Assembly: GCA_028281885.1 (NCBI GenBank)
Contig: JANQJA010000013.1
Span: 108,116 to 172,115, forward strand
Reading direction: 5' to 3'
Length of the DNA stretch: 64,000 bases
DNA from: Pseudomonadales bacterium
GTDB lineage: Bacteria; Pseudomonadota; Gammaproteobacteria; Pseudomonadales; Azotimanducaceae
The notes below the pieces were generated by a model that made no database searches, was not told the DNA's origin, and saw nothing but the letters and a program-made list of their open reading frames with translations. Positions 35,842 through 44,827 of the stretch are shown here, one piece after another. Made by a program: the position numbers and the translations under genes. Every line of letters begins with the position of its first letter. The first letter of the stretch is position 1.

Positions 35842-37368
35842 CTAACCGCCGCTGCAATTGAAACGGCCCGCCGCAGAATCGAAAGCCGCGCTACAGCGAG
35901 CAGCCGTCGGCGCGTAGACAGTCGCCTCACAGGCACGAACGCCGAACAGGTTCCGCACAGCAATTTCGCTGCAGAACTGATTCATTGAACAGCCATCACC
36001 GTCAACAAACTCACCCTCGGTCGTGTCGGGACAAACGTCAGCCTCATCGAGTACACCATCAAGATCAAAATCCGAAACCCGGTCTATCTGTTTACGAATT
36101 TCGATATTGGTCTCCTCAACTGCGTCTCGTTCTACCTCGGTAGTGACAAGCATCTGCGCAAAAGATGAACGCTCAGTAAGCGCGATATCGGTGTCTTCTT
36201 CGCGCGCGTCCACTTCCGCAATACAACTGGTCGTGTTCTCGGTGTTACCAGCATAACGATCACAGGCATCCCCGTAGCCATCACCATCTGAGTCCGTTTG
36301 GTTGTTGGCCACCTGTGGACAGTTGTCGAGTTCGTCAGCAAATCCGTCCTGATCGGCGTCCACAAGCGTGGATCCCAGAACGACGGATCGGACGCGTACC
36401 TCCCCATAGAGCACGCCGACTCGTGCCTGGCACTCGTGGCTAAAATTGAGCGCAAGGCTGTCAATGTCGTCGCTGATCGTTAATTCAGAAACTTCAAAGA
36501 AACCAACCCAATCACATGTCCCGACCTGCAGGTCCAGATCGTTGGCGTCATCGCTAGAATCATATAGACCCGTTGTGGAGATGGGGGCACCACCGACGCT
36601 GAACGAGACGAAGTCGTCACCATCAGATTGAAAATTCACCTCCGTTTGACTGAAGCCAGAGGACGCCGTCACATCGCGGCCGTCCTGCAACTGGGTCCCG
36701 CCGTCGAGATCGAAGAAGTCGATATCACCCGAGGGATTGAAATAGAAGAAAGTCTGCAAGGTTTCTCCATCACAAACATCGCCAATCCCATCGACGTCGG
36801 CGTCCGACTGCAGGGCGTTGTACTCCGCCGGACAGTTATCAGTGATATCAACGATCCCGTCATCGTCCTGATCAGGCGACTCGGCATCGGAGTCCATACG
36901 CACGAATACTTCAATTATCCCGTCGTTGCGCAGGAAGCTATTGTTGCGGTTGTCATCACATTGCTGGATCACGTCCATCGCCAGTCGTGTCACCGCACTC
37001 CCTGTTACTTCGATATCGAGAATATGGAACTTCGCAAGCTTGTATTGCGAACACCCAGACAGACCATTCGATACGACCACATTCTCGGCGCTTTCCTGTG
37101 TGTCGAAATAGCCAACGCTCAGTGACTCTCCCGGCGCCGATTCCACCACAACACTAAAGTCTCTGACCGAAACGGTTAACGTTTGCGAAATACCTTCGCT
37201 GAGCTCCAACGCAATCAGGTCGCCCGCCTCCGTCGAGTACCGCTTGCTGACCCCACCCAGCACTGGCTCATCGTGGGCCGTGTTCGCAACGACGGTCGTC
37301 TCTCCGTTCGCCACGATCGAGACTGTGAAGAGCATCAGTGCCAAAACCCGGAATATTGCTGTTTTCAT
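35842..37368 (-). CDS. Secreted thrombospondin type-3 repeat protein (copy 2)
   Basis: This 508-aa protein has a signal peptide (MKTAIFRVLALMLFTVSIVA). It carries two beta-rich domains of about 130 residues, each ending in a strand like L-A-L-N-F-S-H-E-C and followed by calcium-binding TSP3 repeats (DQDDDGIVDITDNCP, DSDGDGYGDACD, DFDLDGVLDEADVCP). A helical stretch around residue 420 precedes a last TSP3 unit and a cysteine-rich C-terminus starting DGDGCSMNQFC. The same order occurs in the protein two genes upstream. It begins at the base following the FG-GAP gene stop. No catalytic motif; likely a surface or matrix protein. Confidence 0.85.
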   Translation of the reverse strand: MKTAIFRVLALMLFTVSIVANGETTVVANTAHDEPVLGGVSKRYSTEAGDLIALELSEGISQTLTVSVRDFSVVVESAPGESLSVGYFDTQESAENVVVSNGLSGCSQYKLAKFHILDIEVTGSAVTRLAMDVIQQCDDNRNNSFLRNDGIIEVFVRMDSDAESPDQDDDGIVDITDNCPAEYNALQSDADVDGIGDVCDGETLQTFFYFNPSGDIDFFDLDGGTQLQDGRDVTASSGFSQTEVNFQSDGDDFVSFSVGGAPISTTGLYDSSDDANDLDLQVGTCDWVGFFEVSELTISDDIDSLALNFSHECQARVGVLYGEVRVRSVVLGSTLVDADQDGFADELDNCPQVANNQTDSDGDGYGDACDRYAGNTENTTSCIAEVDAREEDTDIALTERSSFAQMLVTTEVERDAVEETNIEIRKQIDRVSDFDLDGVLDEADVCPDTTEGEFVDGDGCSMNQFCSEIAVRNLFGVRACEATVYAPTAARCSAAFDSAAGRFNCSGG

Positions 37369-40080
37369 TTATCTGGCCCGAATGAGTTCGATACTCGCGG
37401 TGGATCCACTGACAACATCCAGCGCACCATCATGGTCAAAATCGCCGACGGCAACCGACGTCGACTCCGCTGATGCCAGCGCCCTTCGCACCGGCACATC
37501 GGCGATGTCCGTGTCGCCCGCACTAATCAACAGCAAGACATCTCCGCGACTGCTACTGGTGACGATGAGATCGTCGAAAGCATCTCCGTTAAGATCTTCC
37601 GCCAGCAATGCCGCGACTTCGAATCCTGTGGCAAGCGTACTGTCGACGTTGTACGTCGTGCCGCTTCCTGCAAGGACCGTGAGGGTGCCACTGCCGGCGA
37701 CTATCACTTCGTCAACGCCGTCACCATCAAGATCGCCCGTGACAACGAGATCGGGTTCAGTCACTGTCGCGATACTGCCGGCAGTAGTAAACGTGCCGTC
37801 CGCCTGACCCGTCGCCAGGATCACATCTCCCGACGCGACGTTCCCGGCAACGATATCGAGGAGACCATCACCGTTGGCATCCAGTAAAGCGGCATTGAAG
37901 AACTCGCCGCCCAGTGAACTCGTCACGCCCGCAGCAAACCCACCGCTACCATCTCCAAAAAGGACAGTGACATCGCCGGACATCGTGTTAAGCGTGAGAA
38001 CATCGAGCTCGCCATCGCCCTCGAAGTCAGCGATAAACGCCTGTTCAGGTTGCATGCCAACACTCATCGTGGTTGTGGTCGACAGTGTGGGTCCGAACAG
38101 AACGGAGACGGAATCTTCCGCCGAATTCGCCGTCACGACATCCGCATTGCCGTCGCCGTTCAGATCACCGACGGCAATCGCCTGTGGCAGCGCGCCGGTT
38201 GTAAAACGCTGTTGCTCACCGGCCGAGGAAACAATCGCGACCGAATCCGCCAACGGATAGGCAACGATGAGTTCTTCCTGACCATCTCCGTCCAGATCTC
38301 CGAACGCCACATCCGCGGCCAGATCGGTGACTGCGATGCTGTCTGGATCTATCTGCGCACTGAGATCCCTGCCCCGCAGCAACGTCACCGTATTCATCGC
38401 ATAGTTGGCTACCGCAAACTCCTGAAGGCCGTCACCATCAAGATCGGATGTTGCGATGCCCGACGGCGTGGCCCCCGCGTAAACGAGACCCGGCGGCGTT
38501 GAGAGCGATCCACCCTCGTTGCCATGTAGCGCCAGCGCGTCCTGACCAAAACTACTGACGACCATTTCAGGCAACGTGTCGCCTGACAGTTCCACAACGC
38601 GTATGTCCTGATTACCGATCGAGGATTCAAGACTGACAACACTGTCGAACGTCGCTCCCGCAACCAGGAACACATCATCAGTGTCGGCACCGACAGCGAC
38701 CAGATCGGCAGCACCATCTCCATCGACATCCCCTGTTGATAGCGCGGCCGGACTCGAGCCTGCGGTTGCAGTCGCCAGCGCGCTGAAACTGCCGGTACCG
38801 TCACCTGCCAGCGTGACAACTGTCTGATCCTCCACACTGGAAACCGCGACGTCAGGCGCATCATCGTCGTTCAGGTCTCCCACCAGGAGTCCGCCGGGGT
38901 CGGAAACAGCCGCGATCTGAGACGCTGCTGCAAACGTCCTGGCGGCGGTCGCTTCATAGTAGAGCACGGCACCATCGATGGCATTGACCGCAACAAGATC
39001 AATAAGATCGTCGAGATTGATATCGTCCGCCGCCACGTTGGAAATACCGACATCGGCGGCGATTGTCGTCGGCGTTACAAGCCCCGAACTGCTGCCAAAT
39101 GCGAGAGATAGCGTCCCTTCACCGTAGTTCGAAACCACCAGGTCATCGAATCCATCTGAATCGAGATCTGAAGCAACAATGTACTGGGGCAGGCTGCCGA
39201 CACTGACGGTCTCTGCCGTCACGAAGTCGCCCTGGGTATTCGCCTCAAAAACTGACAATGTGGAGTCACCTGCGTTGACTGCGATGAGATCAAGGTTGCC
39301 ATCACCATTGACGTCTGCGAACGCAGTCGCAATGGGCGAACCTCCGACACTAAAGCTCTCCGCTATCACCCCATGGTCAACAATCTGAACCTGCGTCTGG
39401 TCCTCTGCGACCGCGACTCCGTCATCCACGACGATCCGTAATGAATAAACGCCGCGAGCATCTGCCGTGAACATCGCGCTCGCCTCAGACCCATTGGCGA
39501 TGGTCGCACTGCTATTAACGGGAGAAGATAGAACCGACCATGTATAACTCAGTGTATCCCCGTCAGGGTCGGTACCTTCTGCAGACAGAGACACTTGCGA
39601 GCCACTCAGCGCAATGGCGGCCACATCAGCCGAAACTTCCGGTGCAAGATTTGTCACCGTCACCAGAACGGTGTCAGGGTCGCTGCTGGCCCTGCCATCA
39701 CTGACAATCAGCCTAACTTCGTAGTCACCGGGAATGTTTGCGCTAAAGACAAAGTTGGTGCCATCGGTGCCCACGACACCCGTCCCGGGTCCTGTCACCG
39801 TCCAGTTGAAATTCAAGGAATCCCCATCAGGATCGGATGAGCCCGAGGTGTCCAACGCGATTGGTGTGTTTCTGGTTCCACTCACGTCAGGGCCCGCACT
39901 CGCAGTCGGTGGGTTGTTGCTGCTGCCGGAACCAGAAGAACCTGAACCCGAAGAACCGGAACCGGAGCCTGAAGAACCCTGGCTGTTAGCCTCGGCGAAG
40001 GTTCCCGGTTGGCCGCAGCCATTCACGGAAATCAGCGCCGCAACGATCAGCAGGACTTGCAGGACTATTGGGAGACGCAT
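37369..40080 (-). CDS. Large FG-GAP/VCBS-repeat lipoprotein with PKD-like domains
   Basis: This 903-aa protein has lipobox VNGC (Cys22), a Ser/Gly linker (about 33-52), two PKD/cadherin-like domains (about 55-140 and 145-240, both with SDPDGDSLNFNW or TDPDGDTLSYTW) and about a dozen FG-GAP/VCBS blades to the C-terminus (repeating D-x-N-G-D-G-x-x-D and D-L-D-G-D-G cores). These fold into integrin-like calcium-binding propellers. ATG 40080 has GGAGGG 9 nt upstream and overlaps the previous gene by 16 nt; an earlier ATG at 40149 lacks a signal peptide. It is probably a surface-exposed adhesin or binding protein. Confidence 0.87.
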   Translation of the reverse strand: MRLPIVLQVLLIVAALISVNGCGQPGTFAEANSQGSSGSGSGSSGSGSSGSGSSNNPPTASAGPDVSGTRNTPIALDTSGSSDPDGDSLNFNWTVTGPGTGVVGTDGTNFVFSANIPGDYEVRLIVSDGRASSDPDTVLVTVTNLAPEVSADVAAIALSGSQVSLSAEGTDPDGDTLSYTWSVLSSPVNSSATIANGSEASAMFTADARGVYSLRIVVDDGVAVAEDQTQVQIVDHGVIAESFSVGGSPIATAFADVNGDGNLDLIAVNAGDSTLSVFEANTQGDFVTAETVSVGSLPQYIVASDLDSDGFDDLVVSNYGEGTLSLAFGSSSGLVTPTTIAADVGISNVAADDINLDDLIDLVAVNAIDGAVLYYEATAARTFAAASQIAAVSDPGGLLVGDLNDDDAPDVAVSSVEDQTVVTLAGDGTGSFSALATATAGSSPAALSTGDVDGDGAADLVAVGADTDDVFLVAGATFDSVVSLESSIGNQDIRVVELSGDTLPEMVVSSFGQDALALHGNEGGSLSTPPGLVYAGATPSGIATSDLDGDGLQEFAVANYAMNTVTLLRGRDLSAQIDPDSIAVTDLAADVAFGDLDGDGQEELIVAYPLADSVAIVSSAGEQQRFTTGALPQAIAVGDLNGDGNADVVTANSAEDSVSVLFGPTLSTTTTMSVGMQPEQAFIADFEGDGELDVLTLNTMSGDVTVLFGDGSGGFAAGVTSSLGGEFFNAALLDANGDGLLDIVAGNVASGDVILATGQADGTFTTAGSIATVTEPDLVVTGDLDGDGVDEVIVAGSGTLTVLAGSGTTYNVDSTLATGFEVAALLAEDLNGDAFDDLIVTSSSRGDVLLLISAGDTDIADVPVRRALASAESTSVAVGDFDHDGALDVVSGSTASIELIRAR

Positions 40081-41627
40081 GCGAACCCGCCCTCCGAGCG
40101 CTCGGCACGGCAGGCCCTGATGGTATTGACAAAGACGAAACGGTTGCACGCCTTAAAGTCGGCGAACGAGTCTACCGCGACGCGGCCGCAAGCCTGGCTC
40201 TGAGAACAACCTTCTCCATCGACCGATTCCGTTGCAAGTGAGTCAGGGCAGATATCGATGATGTCCGATACGCCGTCGAGATCTGTGTCATCGATGAGCG
40301 CGGCCTCTGCTTCAAGCGAAGCCTGCGCCTCGACTAGCGTTTCGATCTCGCTCTCGACTTCAACCAGCGATGCAGACAAGGCATCTGCCTCACCTTCGAT
40401 CCTGAGAGCGAACTCGTCAACTTCCTCAAACTCAGCCAGACATGCCTCAACGTTGTCGCTATCGTTGGGGTAGGGGTCGCAGGAATTGCCCAACATGTCG
40501 CCATCTGAATCCGTTGCACGGGCGCCACCTGCCACACCAGGGCAAAGGTCATCCAGATTCGTGACGCCATCGCCGTCAGTGTCGAAGTTGGTAGCGTCAT
40601 CGATATCCGAACGCCACCGAATATTTCCGTAAAGTCGATCGCCTTCGAATGAGGTTCGACAATACTGTTCAAAATCGATAGCGAGCCTCTCGACATCGCC
40701 GACATCGTCAACCACGAATTCAAGAAGATTAAACCTCGCCCTAATCTTGTTGCAGCCTCGTCCATTACCGCCAATGTCGACGCCGGCCGCCGATCCTTGT
40801 ATAAAGGCATGTCGCGTCGCATAGTCGTAGCGCCCCAAGGCAAACGGCTCGCCGCTCGCAGGGCCAAACTCGAATTGATAGCCACCCGCTTCAAGTTCGA
40901 CGCCGCCGCCAAAGTTTCGGCCGATCAGTTCGATTTCATCGTCCGTAAATAGCAGCGTCTGGCCCTGACCGATGGAGTCACCCGGCTCGCTCACGAAGTT
41001 GATGAGTGTTACCGAGTCGTTCGAATCACAGGCATCGCCGATGCCATCTTGATCACTATCCAGGCGCACCTCCTCCGGCGTTTCGGCCAATGCAGGACAA
41101 AGGTCTGCGACATCGATGAACCCGTCTCCATCACCATCAACAAGCCCAATATCCGACTCGAAGCGAATCTCACCCACGAGGAAACCCTCACTCCCCTCGT
41201 CCTCGCAGGTCACAATGAAGTCAACTGCAAAGACATTGACGTTGAACGACCCATCAACGTCGAGTTCATGAACGTCGAACTGCCCCGTCGCCGAGTCGCA
41301 CTCGCCGACCGCTGTGATCTCCAATCCTGGACGCTCATCATCGCCAGAGGCGGAGATTGCTGCTTTCGAATTCAGTCCAACGAAGGGCAGCTGGCCATCT
41401 TTACCGAAAAAGCGGAATTCAAAAGCGTCAACAGCGATGGCGGCATATCGATCTCCAGCCATGGGAGAGGTTGCATTGATCGTGTCACCGCTGTCGGCAT
41501 CAAAGGCGCGATCGACGCCGCCGAGATAGGGCTCCTGCCCGAATCCTTGCAGCGTCACCGTCGTCGCGCCGAATACTGCAGAGAAATGGAGGGATAAAAG
41601 GACGAAAACCAGACAACGATATGCCAT
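40065..41627 (-). CDS. Secreted thrombospondin type-3 repeat protein (copy 1)
   Basis: This 520-aa protein starts MAYRCLVFVLLSLHFSAVFG (signal peptide). AGGA lies 5 nt before ATG 41627, while two upstream ATGs (41648, 41672) add polar residues. It has two beta domains of about 130 residues, each closing with a strand pair around a Cys (VFAVDFIVTCED; LAIDFEQYC) and L-x-G-x-I-R-x-x-S, followed by TSP3 repeats (DGDGDGFIDVADLCP, DTDGDGVTNLDDLCP, DTDLDGVSDIIDICP), a Glu-rich coiled-coil-like helix (VEVESEIETLVEAQ) and a Cys-rich tail starting GCSQSQACG. It is homologous in layout to the 35842-37368 protein. Confidence 0.86.
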   Translation of the reverse strand: MAYRCLVFVLLSLHFSAVFGATTVTLQGFGQEPYLGGVDRAFDADSGDTINATSPMAGDRYAAIAVDAFEFRFFGKDGQLPFVGLNSKAAISASGDDERPGLEITAVGECDSATGQFDVHELDVDGSFNVNVFAVDFIVTCEDEGSEGFLVGEIRFESDIGLVDGDGDGFIDVADLCPALAETPEEVRLDSDQDGIGDACDSNDSVTLINFVSEPGDSIGQGQTLLFTDDEIELIGRNFGGGVELEAGGYQFEFGPASGEPFALGRYDYATRHAFIQGSAAGVDIGGNGRGCNKIRARFNLLEFVVDDVGDVERLAIDFEQYCRTSFEGDRLYGNIRWRSDIDDATNFDTDGDGVTNLDDLCPGVAGGARATDSDGDMLGNSCDPYPNDSDNVEACLAEFEEVDEFALRIEGEADALSASLVEVESEIETLVEAQASLEAEAALIDDTDLDGVSDIIDICPDSLATESVDGEGCSQSQACGRVAVDSFADFKACNRFVFVNTIRACRAERSEGGFACVSQ

Positions 41628-41919
41628 GAAGTTCCTAGTTTCTCTCATTGCCTGATCCGCCCTTTTTAGCAACAGATTTATGAAGGGTCAATTCTCGCTT
41701 ACCCAGCTTTTTGGTTAGCTCCTCATCAGAGGCCGAAATAGTCCCATAAGAAAAATCAGTCGAATTCCCAGATTGCGGGGTTACTTTACCTGGGTTTCCA
41801 TCAAAGAGAAGACAAAACGTGTCGTCGGGGTATTAGGGGAATGTCCACAAGCGCATGAGAAGTCCAGTCCGTCAAACTAGGAAGGTTTCGCTTTGAGCCC
41901 TTCTTTTCCTTTGCTTCTT
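41628..41919. other. Non-coding region upstream of the TSP3 operon
   Basis: About 290 bp without a supportable gene. It must contain the promoter of the leftward three-gene operon, but I could not identify a convincing one. The sequence is AT-richer than the core flanks. Confidence 0.35.
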
Positions 41920-42056
41920 CGATGAGCCGAATGGCAAGTGATTCCCGACGTTAATTCGGAAAGATGGTGGCCTTAAGCAGACATTCACCTGGTCAACCAC
42001 CAGAGAACCGGCACACAAATGCCAGTTTACTCTGGCACTTTACTCCGACCCCTTTC
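41920..42056 (+). repeat. RAYT-associated end repeat, solo copy A
   Basis: About 137 bp closely match 43913-44045 (the right end of the RAYT element) and 44852-44980. Shared blocks include CGATGAGCCGAATGGCAA, GGCCTTAAGCAGACATTCACC and TTTACTCTGGCACTTTACTC. No transposase codons are left at its inner edge. Its outer end (CCCC near 42053) is immediately followed by a truncated CbiX-like gene. Confidence 0.85.
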
Positions 42057-42060
42057 CTTT

Positions 42061-42324
42061 ATGGCCGATAAAGCGCGAGCCACCGTCGCCTTTCTGGAAC
42101 TCTCAGAGCCCTCCCTGGAAAATGTGGTTGGGGGGGGTTGCTACGGAAAATCCCAGGGGAACGTTCAGATCTATCCCATGCTGGTGCTCACCGGACGGCA
42201 TTTGGCTTGAGACATTCCCGAGCGCATTGAGAAATTACAGAGTCAACATCCCGAAACGACTATCGAGGTCCAGGCTCATTTGGGAACCTGGGAGGGAGTG
42301 GCAGAGGATCTCAAGCGGTTGTGA
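42061..42324 (+). pseudogene. Truncated CbiX/SirB-like chelatase remnant
   Basis: In one frame the sequence reads ATVAFLELSEPSLENVV, then VQIYPMLVLTGRHLA, a TGA stop at 42208-42210, and continues in the same frame DIPERIEKLQSQHPETTIEV, then QAHLGTWEGVAEDLKRL and a final stop. This follows the sirohydrochlorin/cobalt chelatase family pattern (AFLEL..P, V.P..L..G.H...DIP, LG). The N-terminal half with the first metal-binding histidine is missing; the fragment starts where RAYT repeat copy A ends. It is therefore broken twice: truncated and carrying an internal stop. Confidence 0.7.
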
Positions 42325-42328
42325 CCTT

Positions 42329-42988
42329 TCACTTTTCAGCAACCACTCTCACCTGAAACCACGAGCGCTCGACCCTTCCGTATATGCGGCAGGCCAAATC
42401 AAAGAACATTCGCCCCCCTAATCTGGCAATCCATCGATACCGGGGTGGCCATTTGTGGATGTAGGGTTTAGATTCGATGATTTTAAAGCCCGCCTCCGTG
42501 AACAAATTGCCTAGACACATGGGGCTCCAGGTATACAGGTGGTGATTGATGTCATTGGGCTGGTAGCCATAGGAGATGGATTCACAGGGAACCACAAAGA
42601 CGATTTTTCCGACCTCTCGGAGTTTTCCGTATAATAGTTTCAATTCTTCCAGGGGGTGAAGGGTATGCTCCAGGGCGTTGTTGGAGATAATGACGTCCAC
42701 GTACTCGTCCGGAACCTCGGCCACACTTCCATAAACTTCCACACCGTTTTTCTCCGCGGTCTCCGCAGCTGAGGGATTCACTTCCACCCCCACCTTTTTG
42801 CGGCAGGACAAACCCTTTAAAAGAAACCCGCCTCCGCAACCGAAATCCAGTACCGCGTCCTCTTTTGAGAGGTAGTCCAAAAATTTCGTCCGATTCGCCC
42901 AACCGCCAAATTCTCCCACGGAAGATTGCCAGTTGAAATACTCTCGGTCGTAGTTTTCGCTTTTGAGTTCTTTCATAATCGCCCTCAT
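42329..42988 (-). CDS. Class I SAM-dependent methyltransferase
   Basis: This 219-aa protein has SAM motif I in AVLDFGCGGGFLLKGL (about residues 45-60), motif II near KVGVEVNPSAAETAEKNG, motif post-II DVIISNNALEHTLHPLEEL and a C-terminal RWIARLGGRMFFDLACRIYG. This is the Methyltransf_11/23 type found in LPS, O-antigen and other glycan clusters. Met5 (MKELKSENYDREYFNW) is an alternative start. Base composition is AT-richer than the flanks. It is isolated between mobile-element remnants, so its original partners are gone; substrate unknown. Confidence 0.85.
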   Translation of the reverse strand: MRAIMKELKSENYDREYFNWQSSVGEFGGWANRTKFLDYLSKEDAVLDFGCGGGFLLKGLSCRKKVGVEVNPSAAETAEKNGVEVYGSVAEVPDEYVDVIISNNALEHTLHPLEELKLLYGKLREVGKIVFVVPCESISYGYQPNDINHHLYTWSPMCLGNLFTEAGFKIIESKPYIHKWPPRYRWIARLGGRMFFDLACRIYGRVERSWFQVRVVAEK

Positions 42989-43218
42989 CTATCAATTTAG
43001 AACTCTTCACACAACTCCATAGCATATACTTAAAAGATGACTTGGGTGAAGTTGGGGACAAGAAGAATAAACCACGTTTTTCTGCCGATTGCCAAGTATG
43101 TTCCCAGAACGGATTTTCTCGGAATGCCGAATTTCCGTGAAAACTCAATCGTCTGTCGCGCTCAATCAATACTTCGCGGTGTGACACAGACCTGAACTTA
43201 TGGTTATCCCAAATCATA

Positions 43219-43244
43219 GGGGTCAGAGTAAAGTGTCAGAGTAA
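43219..43244 (-). repeat. Left inverted end of the RAYT element
   Basis: A 26-bp end containing two GTCAGAGTAA half-sites 13 bp apart. It matches the right end (44020-44045) in inverted orientation at 25 of 26 positions. Confidence 0.85.
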
Positions 43245-43256
43245 CCGTCGCTATCC

Positions 43257-43910
43257 TCATTGCGATTCTCCATTCAAAGACCGAACCTCGTCCCTGAAAC
43301 GTTCCGAGCCTAACACGAGCCCCTTATTCAAACAGTGACGTATCCTAGCGATCACTTCGCTGTCTAACGTTTGACCAACTAGCTGTCGATAGTTTGCCTG
43401 ACATGCAGATGGGTTTTCTCCTAGCTCAAGGTAGAGCGGATGCGGTGTCCACATTTTGACCTCTAGTCCAAACGCATGCGCCCGATAGCTAGACCACGGA
43501 TAATCTCCAGGGTCCCTCACCATCCCTGCCCTGACCGGGTTTAGTTCAATGTACTGGAGGCAGCTAAGGAGGTACTCACGATCATGTACCAAACTAGACC
43601 GGTACCTGCCTTCGAATAAGGTTCCTGATCTGCCATAAACCTCATTGAAATATCGAACGTAGAGTCGACCGATAAACTGCATGAACCTGGAAACACCCTC
43701 TTCAGTCGCCAGCGTCAGCAGCAGATGAACATGATTGGTCATAAACACCCAGCCATGGATCTCTAGGCCGTACTTGGCACTTCCCTCCGCAAGCCAATTT
43801 GCATAGGCCGCCAGATCGGCGTCAGAGGCAAAACAGACCTGACGATTGTTGCCCCGCTGGACGACGTGTACAGGTATTCCCGGAAGACAGACTCTCGGTC
43901 GTCGAGGCAT
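43257..43910 (-). CDS. REP-associated tyrosine transposase (RAYT, Y1 family)
   Basis: This 217-aa protein starts MPRRPRVCLPGIPVHVVQRG, the RAYT N-terminus. The HUH pair is in FMTNHVHLLL (H-x-H), and the catalytic Tyr region is in LLSCLQYIELNPVRAGMV, followed by PGDYPWSSYRAHA, typical of this family. RAYTs are domesticated relatives of IS200/IS605 transposases linked to REP/REPIN palindromes. The frame is intact and motifs are complete, so it may be active. Its first seven codons are also found, without the rest, beside solo copy C at 44828-44849. Confidence 0.93.
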   Translation of the reverse strand: MPRRPRVCLPGIPVHVVQRGNNRQVCFASDADLAAYANWLAEGSAKYGLEIHGWVFMTNHVHLLLTLATEEGVSRFMQFIGRLYVRYFNEVYGRSGTLFEGRYRSSLVHDREYLLSCLQYIELNPVRAGMVRDPGDYPWSSYRAHAFGLEVKMWTPHPLYLELGENPSACQANYRQLVGQTLDSEVIARIRHCLNKGLVLGSERFRDEVRSLNGESQ

Positions 43911-44019
43911 GGCGATGAGCCGAATGGCAAATGATTCCCGACGTTAGTTCGGAAAGATGTCGGCCTTAAGCAGACATTCACCTGGTCCACCGCCAGAGAA
44001 CTGGCACATAAATGCCAGT

Positions 44020-44045
44020 TTACTCTGGCACTTTACTCTGACCCC
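44020..44045 (+). repeat. Right inverted end of the RAYT element
   Basis: TTACTCTGGCACTTTACTCT followed by GACCCC mirrors the left end. The same stretch terminates solo copies A and C. Confidence 0.85.
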
Positions 44046-44300
44046 TTTTTCAAAATCCACGTATCAGGGCGCATGTCTGCCGCATTTTGGAAGGTGGCAC
44101 TACGGCTTTTCGTAAGCGTGAAAGACGCTATGCGCTTGATGCTGTCTAGTCCATACAGAAGAAACAGATTTGTGGAATCTTACTCACTAAAGGCACTGTA
44201 GACATGAGCCCTATACAGGCCAAATTCCCAAACCGAAGCGGGAACAAAGAAACGCCGAACTGATTTTGCTATAACAATTTCCTTGCATTCGTCTTTTTCA
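44046..44300. other. AT-rich gap right of the RAYT element
   Basis: About 255 bp with no frame I can support as a gene and no repeat shared with the rest of the window. It may be the remains of a gene interrupted by the element, but no protein family shows in any frame. Confidence 0.3.
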
Positions 44301-44747
44301 TCACGAAAAGCCACGAGAAACAAGTTCCTCGTAAAGCGACTTGCTTCTTTCAAGCCCTTGCAACCCAACCTTTTCTCCGTTCTTCAGATTCACTACTACA
44401 TCGGCTTTGTTCTTTCCCCCCACCTCTACCGAACATATGTCCGTGAAGGAAACCTTCTGCACAATAGCGTTCATGCTTAACTGAAAATGATCATCGAAAA
44501 CCTCCAAGACTAGGCTTTCTGCAGCTGACCGAGCCTTAGGATAAAGCGAAATTCCGACAAGGATGTAGAGAAGGATTATCGAAAGGATGCCTATTTCAAG
44601 ATAGCGATGGACCCACCCGGAAAACGAGGAATAGAAGAAAATCGAAAGCAAAACAAATATAACTAGTTCAACCGAAACTCTCCGCAAAGTGGCTATTTTA
44701 AGTCTGCTAGCGGAACGATAGACCCCATGTGGTTTAGTCATCTTCAC
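44301..44747 (-). CDS. Membrane protein of unknown function
   Basis: This 148-aa protein has two helices close together (VELVIFVLLSIFFYSSFSGW and ILSIILLYILVGISLY, about residues 25-70) and a cytosolic domain (about 75-148) of alternating strands, LVLEVFDDHFQLSMNAIVQK, then VSFTDICSVEVGGKNKADVV and VNLKNGEKVGL. This resembles the bacterial PH-like domains behind two-helix hairpins; that likeness is only by pattern. AT-rich, flanked by mobile remnants, no partner gene nearby. Confidence 0.6.
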   Translation of the reverse strand: MKMTKPHGVYRSASRLKIATLRRVSVELVIFVLLSIFFYSSFSGWVHRYLEIGILSIILLYILVGISLYPKARSAAESLVLEVFDDHFQLSMNAIVQKVSFTDICSVEVGGKNKADVVVNLKNGEKVGLQGLERSKSLYEELVSRGFS

Positions 44748-44827
44748 CAGTACCTATACTCCTTGCATTGCATGCGAGTATCCGAAATGCTGGAGCAGAG
44801 TATGACCCCTTTGTTTACGGAAAAAAG

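Larger units (their letters stand above)
43219..44045 (-). mobile_element. RAYT transposase element with inverted ends
   Basis: This 827-bp unit is bounded by 26-bp inverted ends: 43219-43244 starts GGGGTCAGAGTAAAGTGTCA and 44020-44045 is its reverse complement with one mismatch. Each end contains two direct GTCAGAGTAA half-sites. The transposase gene lies 12 bp inside the left end, and 109 bp of non-coding right end precede its start. No target-site duplication is visible, which fits Y1 single-strand transposases. Two solo right-end copies lie at 41920 and 44828. Confidence 0.85.

Noticed and set aside
37400..39400. Periodic GATGGTGACGG-like strings on the minus strand
   Set aside because: They are codons for D-x-D-G-D-G in FG-GAP blades, not a separate repeat element.
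42582..43217. A 211-codon leftward frame overlapping the methyltransferase
   Set aside because: It is a frame shadow; the methyltransferase frame carries all SAM motifs.
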